Source: JAMQKA01 sp043951865
GTDB lineage: Bacteria; Bacteroidota; Rhodothermia; Balneolales; Balneolaceae
NCBI RefSeq assembly: GCF_043951865.1
Contig: NZ_JBINJF010000005.1
Span: 1-64,000, forward strand
Direction of reading: 5' to 3'
Length of the DNA: 64,000 nucleotides
The notes under the pieces were generated by a model that searched no databases, was not told the DNA's origin, and saw only the letters and a list, made by a program, of their open reading frames with translations. Of the stretch, positions 10,001 through 17,912 are shown one piece after another (within the stretch, counting starts at the first letter, position 1; each line of letters begins with the position of its first letter). The position numbers and the translations under genes were made by a program.

Positions 10001-10548
10001 GTGCCATCACCAGCGGTGGCGGTTCCCGTCGAGGTTCCTTTTACCGTAACGTTCACGCCCGGCATGGTGTCGCCGGTCTCGGCGTCTGTTACCGTTCCGC
10101 TGACGGATTCAATTTGGGTGGTTTTCTTGAAATCGTTTCCTCGAAGCACAACATAACCACCATCGAAAGCAAAATACTTGATATTTGTCTGCTCAAATAT
10201 CTTGTCGAGAGCCTCACCCAGCGATACCTGTTCGAGGTTCACCGTAACGCGGGGATTCTCAGCCAACAGCTGCTTGTTGTATGAAAATTGGATCTCTTTT
10301 TTTTGCTCCAGGTAAGCCAGAAGTTTCTCAACAGTAACCTCGTGATATTTCAGCGTTACCTTCTGTTGTAGCAGTTCTGAGCTCGAACGCTCCAGGTTCA
10401 ACTCCTGGACCCGGGCATCAGTGTACAGGTTCATCCTGTCCTGTGCCTCTGCTGTTCCACTCAACCCAACCGTGAGTATGAAGCAAAAAATCATTGCCCA
10501 TATCGGTCGTTCCGATATTCGCATATTCCTATGGTATTTTTTTGTCAT
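7096..10548 (-). CDS. SusC/RagA-family TonB-linked outer-membrane transporter with STN domain (locus A)
   Basis: This 1150-residue TonB-dependent importer has a signal peptide ending near GTAEAQD. An STN (secretin/TonB short N-terminal) domain at about residues 65-135 (KLLAYLEQKKEIQFSYN, LGEALDKIFEQTNI) normally touches FecR to signal substrate binding. Next comes a carboxypeptidase-regulatory-like beta domain (VSGTVTDAETGDTMPGVNV, about 149-230), a plug (VVVGYGTQQKSDLTGSV, VLKDASATAIYGARGANGV) and the 22-strand barrel ending in FILGVNLGL. The STN domain fits the FecR and ECF sigma genes immediately upstream, which form a classic trans-envelope signalling set. The fecR stop lies only 13 bp from this ATG. 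The imported ligand is probably the glycan handled by SusD A and the following sulfatase. Confidence 0.97.
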   Translation of the reverse strand: MTKKYHRNMRISERPIWAMIFCFILTVGLSGTAEAQDRMNLYTDARVQELNLERSSSELLQQKVTLKYHEVTVEKLLAYLEQKKEIQFSYNKQLLAENPRVTVNLEQVSLGEALDKIFEQTNIKYFAFDGGYVVLRGNDFKKTTQIESVSGTVTDAETGDTMPGVNVTVKGTSTGTATAGDGTYSLNVPSLQDTLVFSFIGFEIQEVPIDGRTTIDVSMTSEAIMGEDIVVVGYGTQQKSDLTGSVGTVDEEVLQERPSTNVSQALAGRVSGVDVSLNSGEPGGSPTIRIRGSSSVSNTNDPLYVVDGVMLNVERMQSGTHAINSIPPSSIESIEVLKDASATAIYGARGANGVVLITTKKGTREGPRVNYDASVSTGTVAKKIDVLNAEEFLRVEEIAYSNAEKYDPAGFASGKYTNPVDKRTDPRLFDSSGNPLYDTDWQDEAFRQAITHRHNLSVAGGDEGTTYGLYLSYDDEQGVMKDSWLERYSGRFNVETEIAGWLSAGGSLTYSNQSQKELHPWSMRMLYESIPIVPVKYPDGTWAGNEDYPGMEGGPNQRRVSEESIHLLNTQNILANIHTNITFTDNLELRTMLGTNVITQEQDRYSGRTLPFLSRDQNGIASISPSQNANWQFENILNYSNDFGEVHSLNAMLGQSIQTSHSSSSTAEAWGFIDDYFEYNNLGIADNPRPPNSSTSEYSMSSVFSRINYTYNDKYLFTVTGRVDGSSKFGSNNRYAFFPSAALGWRVSEEDFLRNNSVISNLKIRTSYGLTGNSEISNYQYEAGLGTYTAIFGGSRNIGVGVQRLANPDLKWEVNKQIDLGIELGLFNDRISVEADVYRRKSEDMLLERPLPRTSGYATVFENIGSMENRGIELALTTYNVQGNDFSWSTDFNISINENEVLKLHGGSDIETGGGVHGGGAGSIIREGLPVNTFMGYISLGTWNTDEAQEAAQYNRLPGDVKYKDVNNDGAINQDDRVPIGNGVPDGYGSLINTFTYKNFEFSADIQFMYGNDIMWEAVHSTEDRVGIANSLGSVLNAWTPDNQDTPIAQLRPTQAGYDTDNDTHRMQDGSFIRGRNFTLSYNLPQDILSPLSIRNLRVYATAQNLFTITEFRGYDPEISTSGAPFSRGRAQYFEYPKSRTFILGVNLGL

Positions 10549-10561
10549 TGGTTCTATCCCT

Positions 10562-11662
10562 TTAGTTAGAATTAAATACTACTGTGTTTTCGCGTATTTC
10601 ATAATCTATATCGAGAGAGAAAGCAATAATTCCAAGCACCTTCTCCACTCGTTCTCTTTTAAAAGAAGCTTTTAGCCGTTTTGTCAGCAGCGTGGAATCC
10701 GCCACTTCAAAGTTCATATTATATGCCCGTTGCAACCGTTTCATAACGGTTCGCATCGGGGTCCCGTCAAATATCATCTCTCCATTTACCCAGGCCAGGT
10801 GCGGGGCAAGCGACACATTTTCGGGAGTGGCAGGCCGGCCTCCCGGGACAACCGTTGTGCGTTGTCCTTTGTTCAGAATAACGCGATCGTCTTCTGGGGC
10901 GACTTCCGGTACCTGCTGCCTGCCCGTTGATTCGCCATCAGTCCTTACGGAATTGACCGCTACCGTCCCGTCTCGCACCACTACTTCAACCGCTTCATTT
11001 TCCTGGTAGCTGTTGACATTAAACTCGGTGCCCAACACGTTGACCTCGACCCCATTGGCATGCACCACGAAGGGGCGCTCCACGTTGTGAGCAACCTGGA
11101 AAAAGGCTTCGCCCTCCAGGTACAACTCCCGGCTGGTTCCCTCAAAAGCTTTTGGGAAACGCAACGTACTCATGGAATTCAGCGTCACCTTGCTTCCGTC
11201 ACTAAATTCCATGCTGGCGCGTTCTCCGCGGGCCGTCTGAATATTCTGCATGGCAACTTCGGTTTCAGCTGTAGTTTCCGGGACTGTACCTTCTGACGCG
11301 ATAAAATAGTAGGCGGGTATTGCAATCAGCAACAAAATGGCCGCTACCCGCAGCAACTGGCGTACCGGGTGGCTTTTTGAACGTGGATGGGTACGAATTT
11401 TGGGGCGGGACGACTCAACTGACGAAGATGCCGTTTCTTCAAATTCTATTCCCAGGCGCTCGCTGAACCGCTTCCAGTCCTCGTCAAAATCGACCTCTAC
11501 ATTGTAGAGCGGGCTGATGCGCCATACTTTCTTTATTGCGTCAAAAAATTCCTGGTGAGCCGGATTTTCTGCCAGCCAGTTATGCAGCCGCCGCTCTTCC
11601 CGCGGTGAGCATTCCCCCGATAGATAGCGGTGAATCAAATTCCAAATTCTCTGATCTTGCAT
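10562..11662 (-). CDS. FecR-family anti-sigma factor (locus A)
   Basis: This 366-residue inner-membrane regulator has a cytoplasmic N-terminal anti-sigma domain (RIWNLIHRYLSGECSPREERRLHNWLAENPAHQEF, residues about 5-40). One transmembrane segment follows at about 103-123 (LLRVAAILLLIAIPAYYFIA), then the FecR periplasmic domain (IQTARGERASMEFSDGSKVTLNS, EGEAFFQVAHN, VLGTEFNVNSY) and the C-terminal DUF4974 domain (MRTVMKRLQRAYNMNFEVAD). It should hold the upstream ECF sigma factor inactive until SusC A signals through its STN domain. It lies about 220 bp downstream of the sigma gene and 13 bp upstream of susC. The intervening gap contains a CGTCTCTTA core (minus strand) resembling the shared promoter motif described separately. 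Confidence 0.95.
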   Translation of the reverse strand: MQDQRIWNLIHRYLSGECSPREERRLHNWLAENPAHQEFFDAIKKVWRISPLYNVEVDFDEDWKRFSERLGIEFEETASSSVESSRPKIRTHPRSKSHPVRQLLRVAAILLLIAIPAYYFIASEGTVPETTAETEVAMQNIQTARGERASMEFSDGSKVTLNSMSTLRFPKAFEGTSRELYLEGEAFFQVAHNVERPFVVHANGVEVNVLGTEFNVNSYQENEAVEVVVRDGTVAVNSVRTDGESTGRQQVPEVAPEDDRVILNKGQRTTVVPGGRPATPENVSLAPHLAWVNGEMIFDGTPMRTVMKRLQRAYNMNFEVADSTLLTKRLKASFKRERVEKVLGIIAFSLDIDYEIRENTVVFNSN

Positions 11663-11769
11663 ATAATAACAGCACGATTATGGGTTCTCAGTCTCTGCTT
11701 AGTCCTGCCAGGCAGATTATACATGATTTCCACTCAACAGAAACCGTTCAGTAACTAAGATCCACGCCA

Positions 11770-11830
11770 GTCCGGGCACCCTGTAATTTTTTTTGAAAAA
11801 AATTTTAAGAGACGACTGTTACCATTAAGT
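11770..11830 (-). promoter_or_regulatory. A/T-rich palindrome and partial CGTCTCTTA promoter core upstream of fecR A
   Basis: Between the sigma and fecR genes lies a near-palindromic A/T run (AATTTTTTTTGAAAAAAATT, about 11786-11805). Immediately beyond it on the plus strand is TAAGAGACGAC (11806-11816). On the minus strand this reads GTCGTCTCTTA, the downstream half of the motif found before both sigma genes, but the matching AGTAGAA upstream half is missing here. It may be a weak or different promoter, or chance. Confidence 0.3.
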
Positions 11831-11882
11831 CATGGAAGGGATAGGCTGCAAAAAACACACTCACGCCGTTCAAACATACTTT

Positions 11883-12551
11883 TCAACAAAAAATATACTC
11901 TGCAACCGTCATCAAAAGAAGGGTGGGAAGGTAGTTGGCAAGCCGTTCACGCAGTATACGGAGAGCCCTGCTCATCTGAGATTCCACCGTTTTGTGCGAA
12001 ACATCCATCACCTGGGCGATCTCCTTGTAGGTCAGCCCGTCCCTGCGGTGCAACTGATAGGTCATTCGGGCACGCTCGGGGAGCGACTGTATCGCCTGTT
12101 GGGCCGCCTCCTGGAATTCCCGCTCTTCACTAATCTCCATTTGTTCCGGGTATATTTTCGCCTCGCCCCTCTCTTCCAGGTAAGACTCAATATATTTGCG
12201 TTCGGTTTTGCGATTGCGCAACAATTTTAACGCTTCATTTTTAACCGATTGATACAGATACATTTTCAACGAACGGTCGGGTGACCAGCTGCTTCGCCTT
12301 TCCCAGATATTCGCAAATACATCCTGCACAACATCCTTGGCCAGGTACGACGATTTCACATAGTGATGGGCAAAATCAATCAGCTCGCGATAGTAGGTTC
12401 TCATCACATTCTTAAATGCCCGTACGTTGCCCTCCTGAATTTCCCGTACCAGCAGTTTTTCACTCTGATTCTCCGGACATCTCCCGTCACTGCTGTTATC
12501 CTTTTTACGTATGGAAAAACTGACTGTACCGTTGTCCATTCCTAAATTCAT
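11883..12551 (-). CDS. ECF (sigma-70 family) sigma factor (locus A)
   Basis: This 222-residue RpoE-like sigma factor has region 2 at about residues 35-105 (FKNVMRTYYRELIDFAHHYV, AKDVVQDVFANIWERR, the -10 recognition and core-binding helices). Region 4 at about 150-205 (LPERARMTYQLHRRDGLTYKEIA, DVSHKTVESQMSRALRILRERL) is a helix-turn-helix for the -35 element. The length is a little above typical because of a 25-residue N-terminal extension; an in-frame ATG at 12539 is an alternative start. It heads locus A, with fecR, susC and susD following on the same strand, so it probably activates that operon when SusC binds ligand. Its own upstream region carries a bipartite motif shared with the locus C sigma gene. 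Confidence 0.95.
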   Translation of the reverse strand: MNLGMDNGTVSFSIRKKDNSSDGRCPENQSEKLLVREIQEGNVRAFKNVMRTYYRELIDFAHHYVKSSYLAKDVVQDVFANIWERRSSWSPDRSLKMYLYQSVKNEALKLLRNRKTERKYIESYLEERGEAKIYPEQMEISEEREFQEAAQQAIQSLPERARMTYQLHRRDGLTYKEIAQVMDVSHKTVESQMSRALRILRERLANYLPTLLLMTVAEYIFC

Positions 12552-12683
12552 ATTTAATTATTCCCATCCTGAAAAGTCAGTTTCATCAAGGCTTGCTCGT
12601 TAAGATGCAAAGCAAAGGATCTCGCATGCTAAAAATTCAGATTGGAGTTGGAATTTCGCGAGATCTACTGATCACTTCTAACT

Positions 12684-12714
12684 TGTAAGAGACGGCGGGG
12701 ATTCAGTTCTACTG
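12684..12714 (-). promoter_or_regulatory. Shared bipartite promoter-like motif 2 upstream of sigma A
   Basis: On the minus strand this reads AGTAGAA, 13 unmatched bases, then GTCTCTTACA. The same two blocks with the same 13-base spacing occur upstream of the locus C sigma gene (30912-30936) and of the region F isomerase (55134-55158). A weaker copy lies before the HEAT/cytochrome gene (45265-45289). Spacing and position, about 130 bp before the sigma ATG, suggest a promoter for an alternative sigma factor; this is inference from conservation only. Confidence 0.55.
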
Positions 12715-13256
12715 CTTTTTCTTTGTCAAAAGGAAAATTCTTTTCAGTTGCAACATTTAGAACGGAGAACTAAACTGGATGAAGGGCCACTTTGACAAAT
12801 AATCAGGGCTTCTCTCAAAAAGCCGCGAATCTCTTTTCTTGCCGGGGGCTTGCGAGTCAGCTTGTCTTGTTCATTTTTTGTACGGCCAAAAAATGAACCA
12901 AAAAAGCCGCTGGGGAATGGAAGATATTCGCCTTACCGGGTCGGTTCCGGTCAGTTGCTTTCAAGCGCCGGTCACTTCTCTGCCGTTGCGTGCCGCCATT
13001 CCCCAGACCCCGACGGCGGCTTGCTACTGGCCAACCCTGTCCACTGATAACCAGTCAATCAATAACTCCCCCCTTCGTTGTGTTTGCCCGGGCGGGGCAC
13101 AATTTCATCGACCGGGAGGAGAGCATCTAACTTCTCTGGTAACCCCAAGTCCTGAAAATTCCGGCAGCTGATCCCGGTGGGGATGGTACGAGTGGACGCC
13201 CTCAACAGTATTAGTTTCCCAGCGGATTGCGTTCAATGGGTTTGTCGCAGGCGCAG

Positions 13257-13350
13257 TTTAGTTATTTGAGGACTGGTTATTAGTTAATTGTTAAGTAATA
13301 AGGACATTGCTGACAACCAGTAACTAATTCCTAATAACAAATAACTAATC
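13257..13350. repeat. Imperfect long inverted repeat
   Basis: The left arm (about 13257-13301: TTTAGTTATTTG..., GGTTATTAGTTAATTG...) and the right arm (about 13311-13350: ACCAGTAACTAATTCC, AACAAATAACTAAT) are imperfect reverse complements of each other. A related short GGGAATTAGTTATTGG segment occurs at 30119-30134, upstream of fecR C. This looks like a dispersed intergenic repeat rather than a gene-specific site. Confidence 0.5.
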
Positions 13351-13499
13351 TCCTGCGGTGGTTGTTGCGGTTCATTTTTTTTATCACTCAAAATGAACTA
13401 GCCTGCTACGGAAAAAGAGTGACCATGATTTTTATAGAGGCCCTAAATAGTCGTTTCGTCCTTTGAACGTCTTGGACAGCCCCTTTTGGCATATCGGAT

Positions 13500-14909
13500 T
13501 TACCGCACCTGTTCCCTCCACTGCTTCCATTTGTCGCGCATCTGTTGTAGCAGGTCTGCATGCTCCGGGTCACCGGCCAGGTTCTCCGACTCGTCCGGGT
13601 CCTCCCGCAGGTCATACAGCTCCTCGTACAGCGGCTCGCTGTCCAGGTAGCGCAGGTACTTGTAGTGTTCGGTGCGGACGCCCTCCGTGCGCGGGATCCG
13701 GTCCGGGAAGCTGTGGTGCTCGTAAAAGAACTCGCTGCGCCAGTCTTCGGGACTCTGTCCAGCCACGATAGGAGCAAATGATCGACCCTGCACCTTCTCC
13801 GGAACCGGCAGGCCCGCCCAGTCCAGGAATGTCGGCAACAGGTCGATCATTAGCACCATCTGCTGGCGTTCAGTACCCGTCTCGGCCGCCCGCAGGCCCG
13901 GATGCCGGACAACCAGTGGAATGCGTATTGAGGTATCGTGGCCCAGCCACTTGCCGGCAAACCCGCGATCCCCCAGGTACATCCCGTGATCGGCGGTAAC
14001 CACAACAATGGTATTCTCCAGGCGACCGGTCTCGCGAAGTGCTTGCATTATCTTTCCTACCTGCCGGTCCACCCCGGTGACCATCCGGTAGTAGCGACGC
14101 ATCGAGCGCTGGAAGTTCAGCGACTCCGGCGGCCCCAGCCGGTAGTCCCAGCGCACCCGGTTCAGCGACTGTTGTAAAAAGTCGGGCTGGGATTCAAAAA
14201 AACCGGGATCCGACAGTGGCGGGGCCGGTATTTCATCCCGCTCGTACAGCACTGCCGTGGCGGGAGAGGCCGGGTAGGGTTCGATCGGGTGGAACCCGTC
14301 CTGCACGTGCGGGGCCTTGAAGCCGACTGTCATCGCAAACGGCTTGCCGGCCGGCGCGTCGTGGATCATATCCACCGCCTGGTTGCCCAGCCGGTCGGTC
14401 AGGTGGGAGCCCCGCTCGGGGGGATACTCCTCCGACCAGAACTGCCCCTGTCCGTCATAGGCCCGGTCATCATCAAACAATCCCTCCCGGTACGTACCCA
14501 GGTGCCACTTGCCAACGTAGCCGGTGTGGTAGCCGTCCTGGCGCAACAGGGCCGGGAGGCTGGTGGATGCCTGCCCGGGGGTCAGCTGGTCGAACTGGTC
14601 AAAATAGATGCCGGTACGCGCCGCGTACTGTCCGGTCATCAGCGTCCCGCGGCTCGTAATACAGGTGGCCGTGGTGGCAAATGCGTTGCGGAAGACGACC
14701 CCGTCGGCCGCCAACTGGTCGATATGCGGGGTCTGAATGATTTCATTGCCCATAAACCCCAGCGGCTCATGGTCCAGGTCGTCCACAAACACCAACAGAA
14801 TATTTGGCCGATCCTCTGCGCTGTCTTGAGCAGATACCGTAGCCCCTCCCGTGATATCGATTAATAGTAACGAAAACGTAAAAATATACAGGTATAGTAG
14901 TTGTCGCAT
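13500..14909 (-). CDS. Type I sulfatase with C-x-T-S-R active site (locus B)
   Basis: This 469-residue exported sulfatase has a signal peptide (LLYLYIFTFSLLLIDIT...VSAQ). Metal ligands lie in FVDDLDHEPLGFMG (Asp43/44). The active-site motif is CITSRGTLMTGQ with Cys83, a C-x-T-S-R variant of the formylglycine signature. GKWHLGTYREG and VVTADHGMYLGDRG complete the conserved ligand set. It differs clearly from its upstream neighbour, which has C-R-P-S-L, so the two sulfatases of locus B probably remove sulfate from different positions or sugars. It is the last gene of the B operon, starting 49 bp after the preceding sulfatase. GlcNAc-6-sulfatase-, iduronate sulfatase- or fucan sulfatase-like roles are all possible. 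Confidence 0.93.
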   Translation of the reverse strand: MRQLLYLYIFTFSLLLIDITGGATVSAQDSAEDRPNILLVFVDDLDHEPLGFMGNEIIQTPHIDQLAADGVVFRNAFATTATCITSRGTLMTGQYAARTGIYFDQFDQLTPGQASTSLPALLRQDGYHTGYVGKWHLGTYREGLFDDDRAYDGQGQFWSEEYPPERGSHLTDRLGNQAVDMIHDAPAGKPFAMTVGFKAPHVQDGFHPIEPYPASPATAVLYERDEIPAPPLSDPGFFESQPDFLQQSLNRVRWDYRLGPPESLNFQRSMRRYYRMVTGVDRQVGKIMQALRETGRLENTIVVVTADHGMYLGDRGFAGKWLGHDTSIRIPLVVRHPGLRAAETGTERQQMVLMIDLLPTFLDWAGLPVPEKVQGRSFAPIVAGQSPEDWRSEFFYEHHSFPDRIPRTEGVRTEHYKYLRYLDSEPLYEELYDLREDPDESENLAGDPEHADLLQQMRDKWKQWREQVR

Positions 14910-14957
14910 CTCAGGTTAATTTATTGTTAACGAATATCTCCGGCTTTTCTCGCAATA

Positions 14958-16346
14958 CTAAAATTCGGGGCTCCACCAGTTGTTTAATCGCTGAGTCAGT
15001 TCCCTGACAATTTCCGGGTGCTCCGAAGCCACATCATTCCGCTCATGCGGGTCGTTTACAATATGGTAGAGTTCCGGTTCTTCAATCATATCTATGAACC
15101 GCCCACCGCCGGATAGTTCTTCCTCCGGGGAGGTTCCCTCCTCTTTGGGTACGATCAGCTTCCAGGGCCGCTTCAAGACCACCCGGTGCTCCAGGCTTTT
15201 GGTGGGTTCATGAACATCGGCAATATCATGATTAAAATCCTCGCTATACACGGCCTCCCGTGCTTGAAGCTGCTCCTGGTCCAACACATTGATTCCCGGC
15301 AGGGTACGTTCCGGTTCAATATCAAGGATATCCAGCACTGTTGCGGCAATGTCGTTACTGCTGACAAACGTGCTCGTATCCATCCGGGCCGGTATTTCCC
15401 CCGGCCACTTGTAGGTGATGGGCGTGCGTATTCCGTCATCGTAGGGCGACTGCTTGGAAGGCCAGATAAACTGGTTCTCTGTCTCCGGGTTTTGAACCCA
15501 TCCATTATCCGTTACATACACCACCAGGGTATTGTCCTCGAGGCCCCGGTCCTCAATCGAGCCCAGCAACTGCCCGACCGTTATATCGAACCAGTCAATC
15601 ATGGCCCAATACTTTGCAATCGGTTCACTCGGTGCATCGGGCAGATATTTATTTAACAATGAATCAGGGGGGGTATGCGGGGTATGGGGCATAAAGGGGG
15701 CGTACCAAAGAAAAAAGGGCTTGTTTTCCTGTTGCGCCTGGTCCATGAAGTCCTCAATAGGCTGCATACCCTCCCGGCCTATGGTTAAACCCTCATCGCC
15801 GTGCCGGCCTCCGCGGGCCGGATCCCCGTGGGTCATCCCATGGGTAAAGCCGCCGTCTTTCCAGCTGCCTTCCCACCATTTGCCGGTTTGCAGGGAAAGG
15901 TAGCCCAGCTCCGACAGGTAATCGGTAAGAGAGGGCAGCTCATTAAACCGGTTGGTGACCACATCATTCACCTCTTTTCGCGCCTGCAGCCACTCCGTAC
16001 GGGAATTCGATTCCCGGTCAAACTCGAACGCCGGATCGTTACCCGTAACCCCGTGTTGATGCGGGTACAGCCCGGTAATCAAAGAAGCCAGGGACGGCCG
16101 GCACACCGGGGCCGGCAGGTACCCGCGCGTAAACGTCAGCCCTTCCGATGCCAGGTTATCGATGTTGGGCGTTTCAATATGGGGATGTCCCATGAAACTA
16201 TAATCGGTCCACGCCTGGTCGTCCGATATTATGAATACAATGTTGGGATGCCCTTGACTTGCATCCGCCGGCTCCTTCTCACCGGAACCCGAACAACCAA
16301 TAAGTAAAACAACAATTAAGAGATAACTTTGACTAAAATATTTCAT
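14958..16346 (-). CDS. Type I sulfatase lipoprotein, C-R-P-S-L type (locus B)
   Basis: This 462-residue sulfatase has a lipoprotein signal (YLLIVVLLIGCSGSG). Metal-binding Asp residues lie in IISDDQAWTDYSFMG (Asp42/43) and the formylglycine motif is CRPSLASLITGLYPHQHG with Cys82. Motifs GKWWEGSWKDGGFTHGMTHGD and VTDNGW follow the family pattern, with VTDNGW in the place of TSDHG. By eye it is a close paralogue of the locus C sulfatase at 22317-23684: the same FMGHPHIETPNID, CRPSL, GGRHGD and PFMPHTPHTPPDSLL blocks occur in both. It sits 31 bp after susD B. The paralogous pair argues that loci B and C arose by duplication and target related sulfated glycans. Confidence 0.94.
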   Translation of the reverse strand: MKYFSQSYLLIVVLLIGCSGSGEKEPADASQGHPNIVFIISDDQAWTDYSFMGHPHIETPNIDNLASEGLTFTRGYLPAPVCRPSLASLITGLYPHQHGVTGNDPAFEFDRESNSRTEWLQARKEVNDVVTNRFNELPSLTDYLSELGYLSLQTGKWWEGSWKDGGFTHGMTHGDPARGGRHGDEGLTIGREGMQPIEDFMDQAQQENKPFFLWYAPFMPHTPHTPPDSLLNKYLPDAPSEPIAKYWAMIDWFDITVGQLLGSIEDRGLEDNTLVVYVTDNGWVQNPETENQFIWPSKQSPYDDGIRTPITYKWPGEIPARMDTSTFVSSNDIAATVLDILDIEPERTLPGINVLDQEQLQAREAVYSEDFNHDIADVHEPTKSLEHRVVLKRPWKLIVPKEEGTSPEEELSGGGRFIDMIEEPELYHIVNDPHERNDVASEHPEIVRELTQRLNNWWSPEF

Positions 16347-16376
16347 GATTCCTGATTTAAATAATCTTCAATTCTC

Positions 16377-17888
16377 CTACCAACCCGGATTCTGTGCCAA
16401 GTCTGCGTTTAATGTTCGTTCCCTTTCCGGTATTGGATAGAGTAATTTGTACTCTTCAATAATATATACCGGTTCAGTGAAGTGCGGCTGGATATCCTTA
16501 ACATCCGGTGCATGCTGCTGCATAACCTCCATGGCTCTTCCCTGTCTTAACAGATTATACCACCGATGATTTTCAAAAGCCAATTCAACGCGTTGTTCAT
16601 GGTAGACCGCGTCCCTGAAATCAGCCTTTGACAAACCGGCGGTCAAAGGATCAAGACCCGCTCTCTGGCGAACTTCATCGATATAACCGTACGCCTCACT
16701 GGTGGGACCCTCAATTTCATTAATGACTTCAGCCATCATCAATATCACGTGGGCATAACGATAAACCGGTATATTGTCATTGGTTCTTCCAAGAACCGAA
16801 TGATCGGAGGCATATTTATTCACATACAGTATTGTATCCCCTATCGCAATACCAAATTCAGTATTACCCGGATCCACGTAATACCCTATGGAAGCGTCTT
16901 TTCTTAAATCGTCCTGCTCGTAGGCATTTAGGATATCCCTGGTGGGTATATTTAGCCCCTGGGGAGTGCCCCCGTTGTCACCGGTAACAGCGGACCCGGA
17001 ATTATGGGGGGCAAATTGATAAATTAAATTATTACCCAGCTCCCTGTTACTTTCCAATTCCGCATAACTGACATCAAATATATACTCCTCGTGATACTTA
17101 TTCGCCGGATCAAAAATATCTTCATAATTATCCACCAGCTCATAGCCAAGCTGCATTACGCTTTCCAGTTCAGTACGAGCGGAAGCATACTCTCCCTGGG
17201 TTAAGTACACCTCTGCCAATAATGTCCTGGCAGCTCCTTCCGTGGCCCTGCCGTTATTTTCACCAGAGTAGCTTTGGGGCAACACCTGGGCAGCATCGCT
17301 GGCATCCTGGATGATCTGGTCATAAACGGCCTGGGCATCAGCTCTGGATCCAATTACATCGAAGGCCTGCGACGGAGATTCTACCTGGTCCAACACAAGA
17401 GGGACTCCTCCAAACAGCCTTACCAGGTGGAAATAGTAAAAGGCTCTCAAAAATTTGACCTCGGCCGTAAGCTGTTCTTTAAGCCCATCGGTCTCAAACC
17501 CGGCCCTGTCAATATTATTTAGAACAGCGTTGCATTTTTGAATTCCCTGGTAAACATCGCCCCAATACGGTTCGATATTGGTATTTGTGGATGTCATCGT
17601 GAATTCATCTATTAACCAAATGGGGTGAGGACCAAAATTCCCAACATTATACTGAACGATGGTATTATCAGAACGCAACTCCGAAAATTTCCACTGGTTT
17701 CCATACATATCCTGCAGCTTGGAATAGGCCCCGATCACCGCCTGCTCAACCTGCCCTTCATTTTGGAAGAATTCTGTCGAGCTTATGGCGTCTTCCGGGG
17801 AAGTCGTCAAAATATTATCACAAGCCGCAAAAGCAATACACAGAAATAAAACTACGCCAGGTAATACTATACCTTTAAACTTTTTCAT
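16377..17888 (-). CDS. SusD/RagB-family glycan-binding lipoprotein (locus B)
   Basis: This SusD-like protein has 503 residues from the ATG at 17888. An upstream TTG (17912) and ATG (17900) would only add a few residues before the lipoprotein signal KKFKGIVLPGVVLFLCIAFAAC. Family motifs are FFQNEGQVEQAVIGAYSKLQDM, LTAEVKFLRAFYYFHLVRLFGGVPL, RATEGAARTLLAEVYL, FENHRWYNLLRQGRAMEVM and LLYPIPERERTLNADLAQNPGW. It directly follows susC B (stop at 17913) and precedes the two sulfatases. It probably forms the surface lid of the SusC B importer. The sequence is full length with no disruption. Confidence 0.96.
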   Translation of the reverse strand: MKKFKGIVLPGVVLFLCIAFAACDNILTTSPEDAISSTEFFQNEGQVEQAVIGAYSKLQDMYGNQWKFSELRSDNTIVQYNVGNFGPHPIWLIDEFTMTSTNTNIEPYWGDVYQGIQKCNAVLNNIDRAGFETDGLKEQLTAEVKFLRAFYYFHLVRLFGGVPLVLDQVESPSQAFDVIGSRADAQAVYDQIIQDASDAAQVLPQSYSGENNGRATEGAARTLLAEVYLTQGEYASARTELESVMQLGYELVDNYEDIFDPANKYHEEYIFDVSYAELESNRELGNNLIYQFAPHNSGSAVTGDNGGTPQGLNIPTRDILNAYEQDDLRKDASIGYYVDPGNTEFGIAIGDTILYVNKYASDHSVLGRTNDNIPVYRYAHVILMMAEVINEIEGPTSEAYGYIDEVRQRAGLDPLTAGLSKADFRDAVYHEQRVELAFENHRWYNLLRQGRAMEVMQQHAPDVKDIQPHFTEPVYIIEEYKLLYPIPERERTLNADLAQNPGW

Positions 17889-17912
17889 GATATAAAACAT
17901 GTAATTACCCAA

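Larger units (their letters stand above)
12552..13499. other. Non-coding region between locus A and locus B, with repeat-like hairpins
   Basis: No convincing gene is seen in about 950 bp. The locus-A-proximal part holds promoter motif 2. From 12869 to 13398 the region is bounded by two similar stem-loops. The first is GTTCATTTTTT/AAAAAATGAAC (12869-12879 and 12888-12898); the second is GTTCATTTT/AAAATGAAC (13370-13378 and 13390-13398). Within it, 13257-13350 is a long imperfect inverted repeat built from TTAGTTATT- and CCAGTAACTAATT-like arms. A 110-codon open frame across 12839-13171 has low-complexity Pro/Ser/Thr-rich content and no recognisable domain, and is treated as non-coding. Confidence 0.5.

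Noticed and set aside
11770..11830. Full copy of promoter motif 1 or 2 before fecR A
   Set aside because: Only the CGTCTCTTA half of motif 2 is present. The other half and the motif 1 blocks are missing or wrongly spaced.
12839..13171. 110-codon plus-strand frame in the gap between loci A and B
   Set aside because: It spans a hairpin and repeat-like DNA, is Pro/Ser/Thr rich, lacks a domain and has a second overlapping frame of similar quality.
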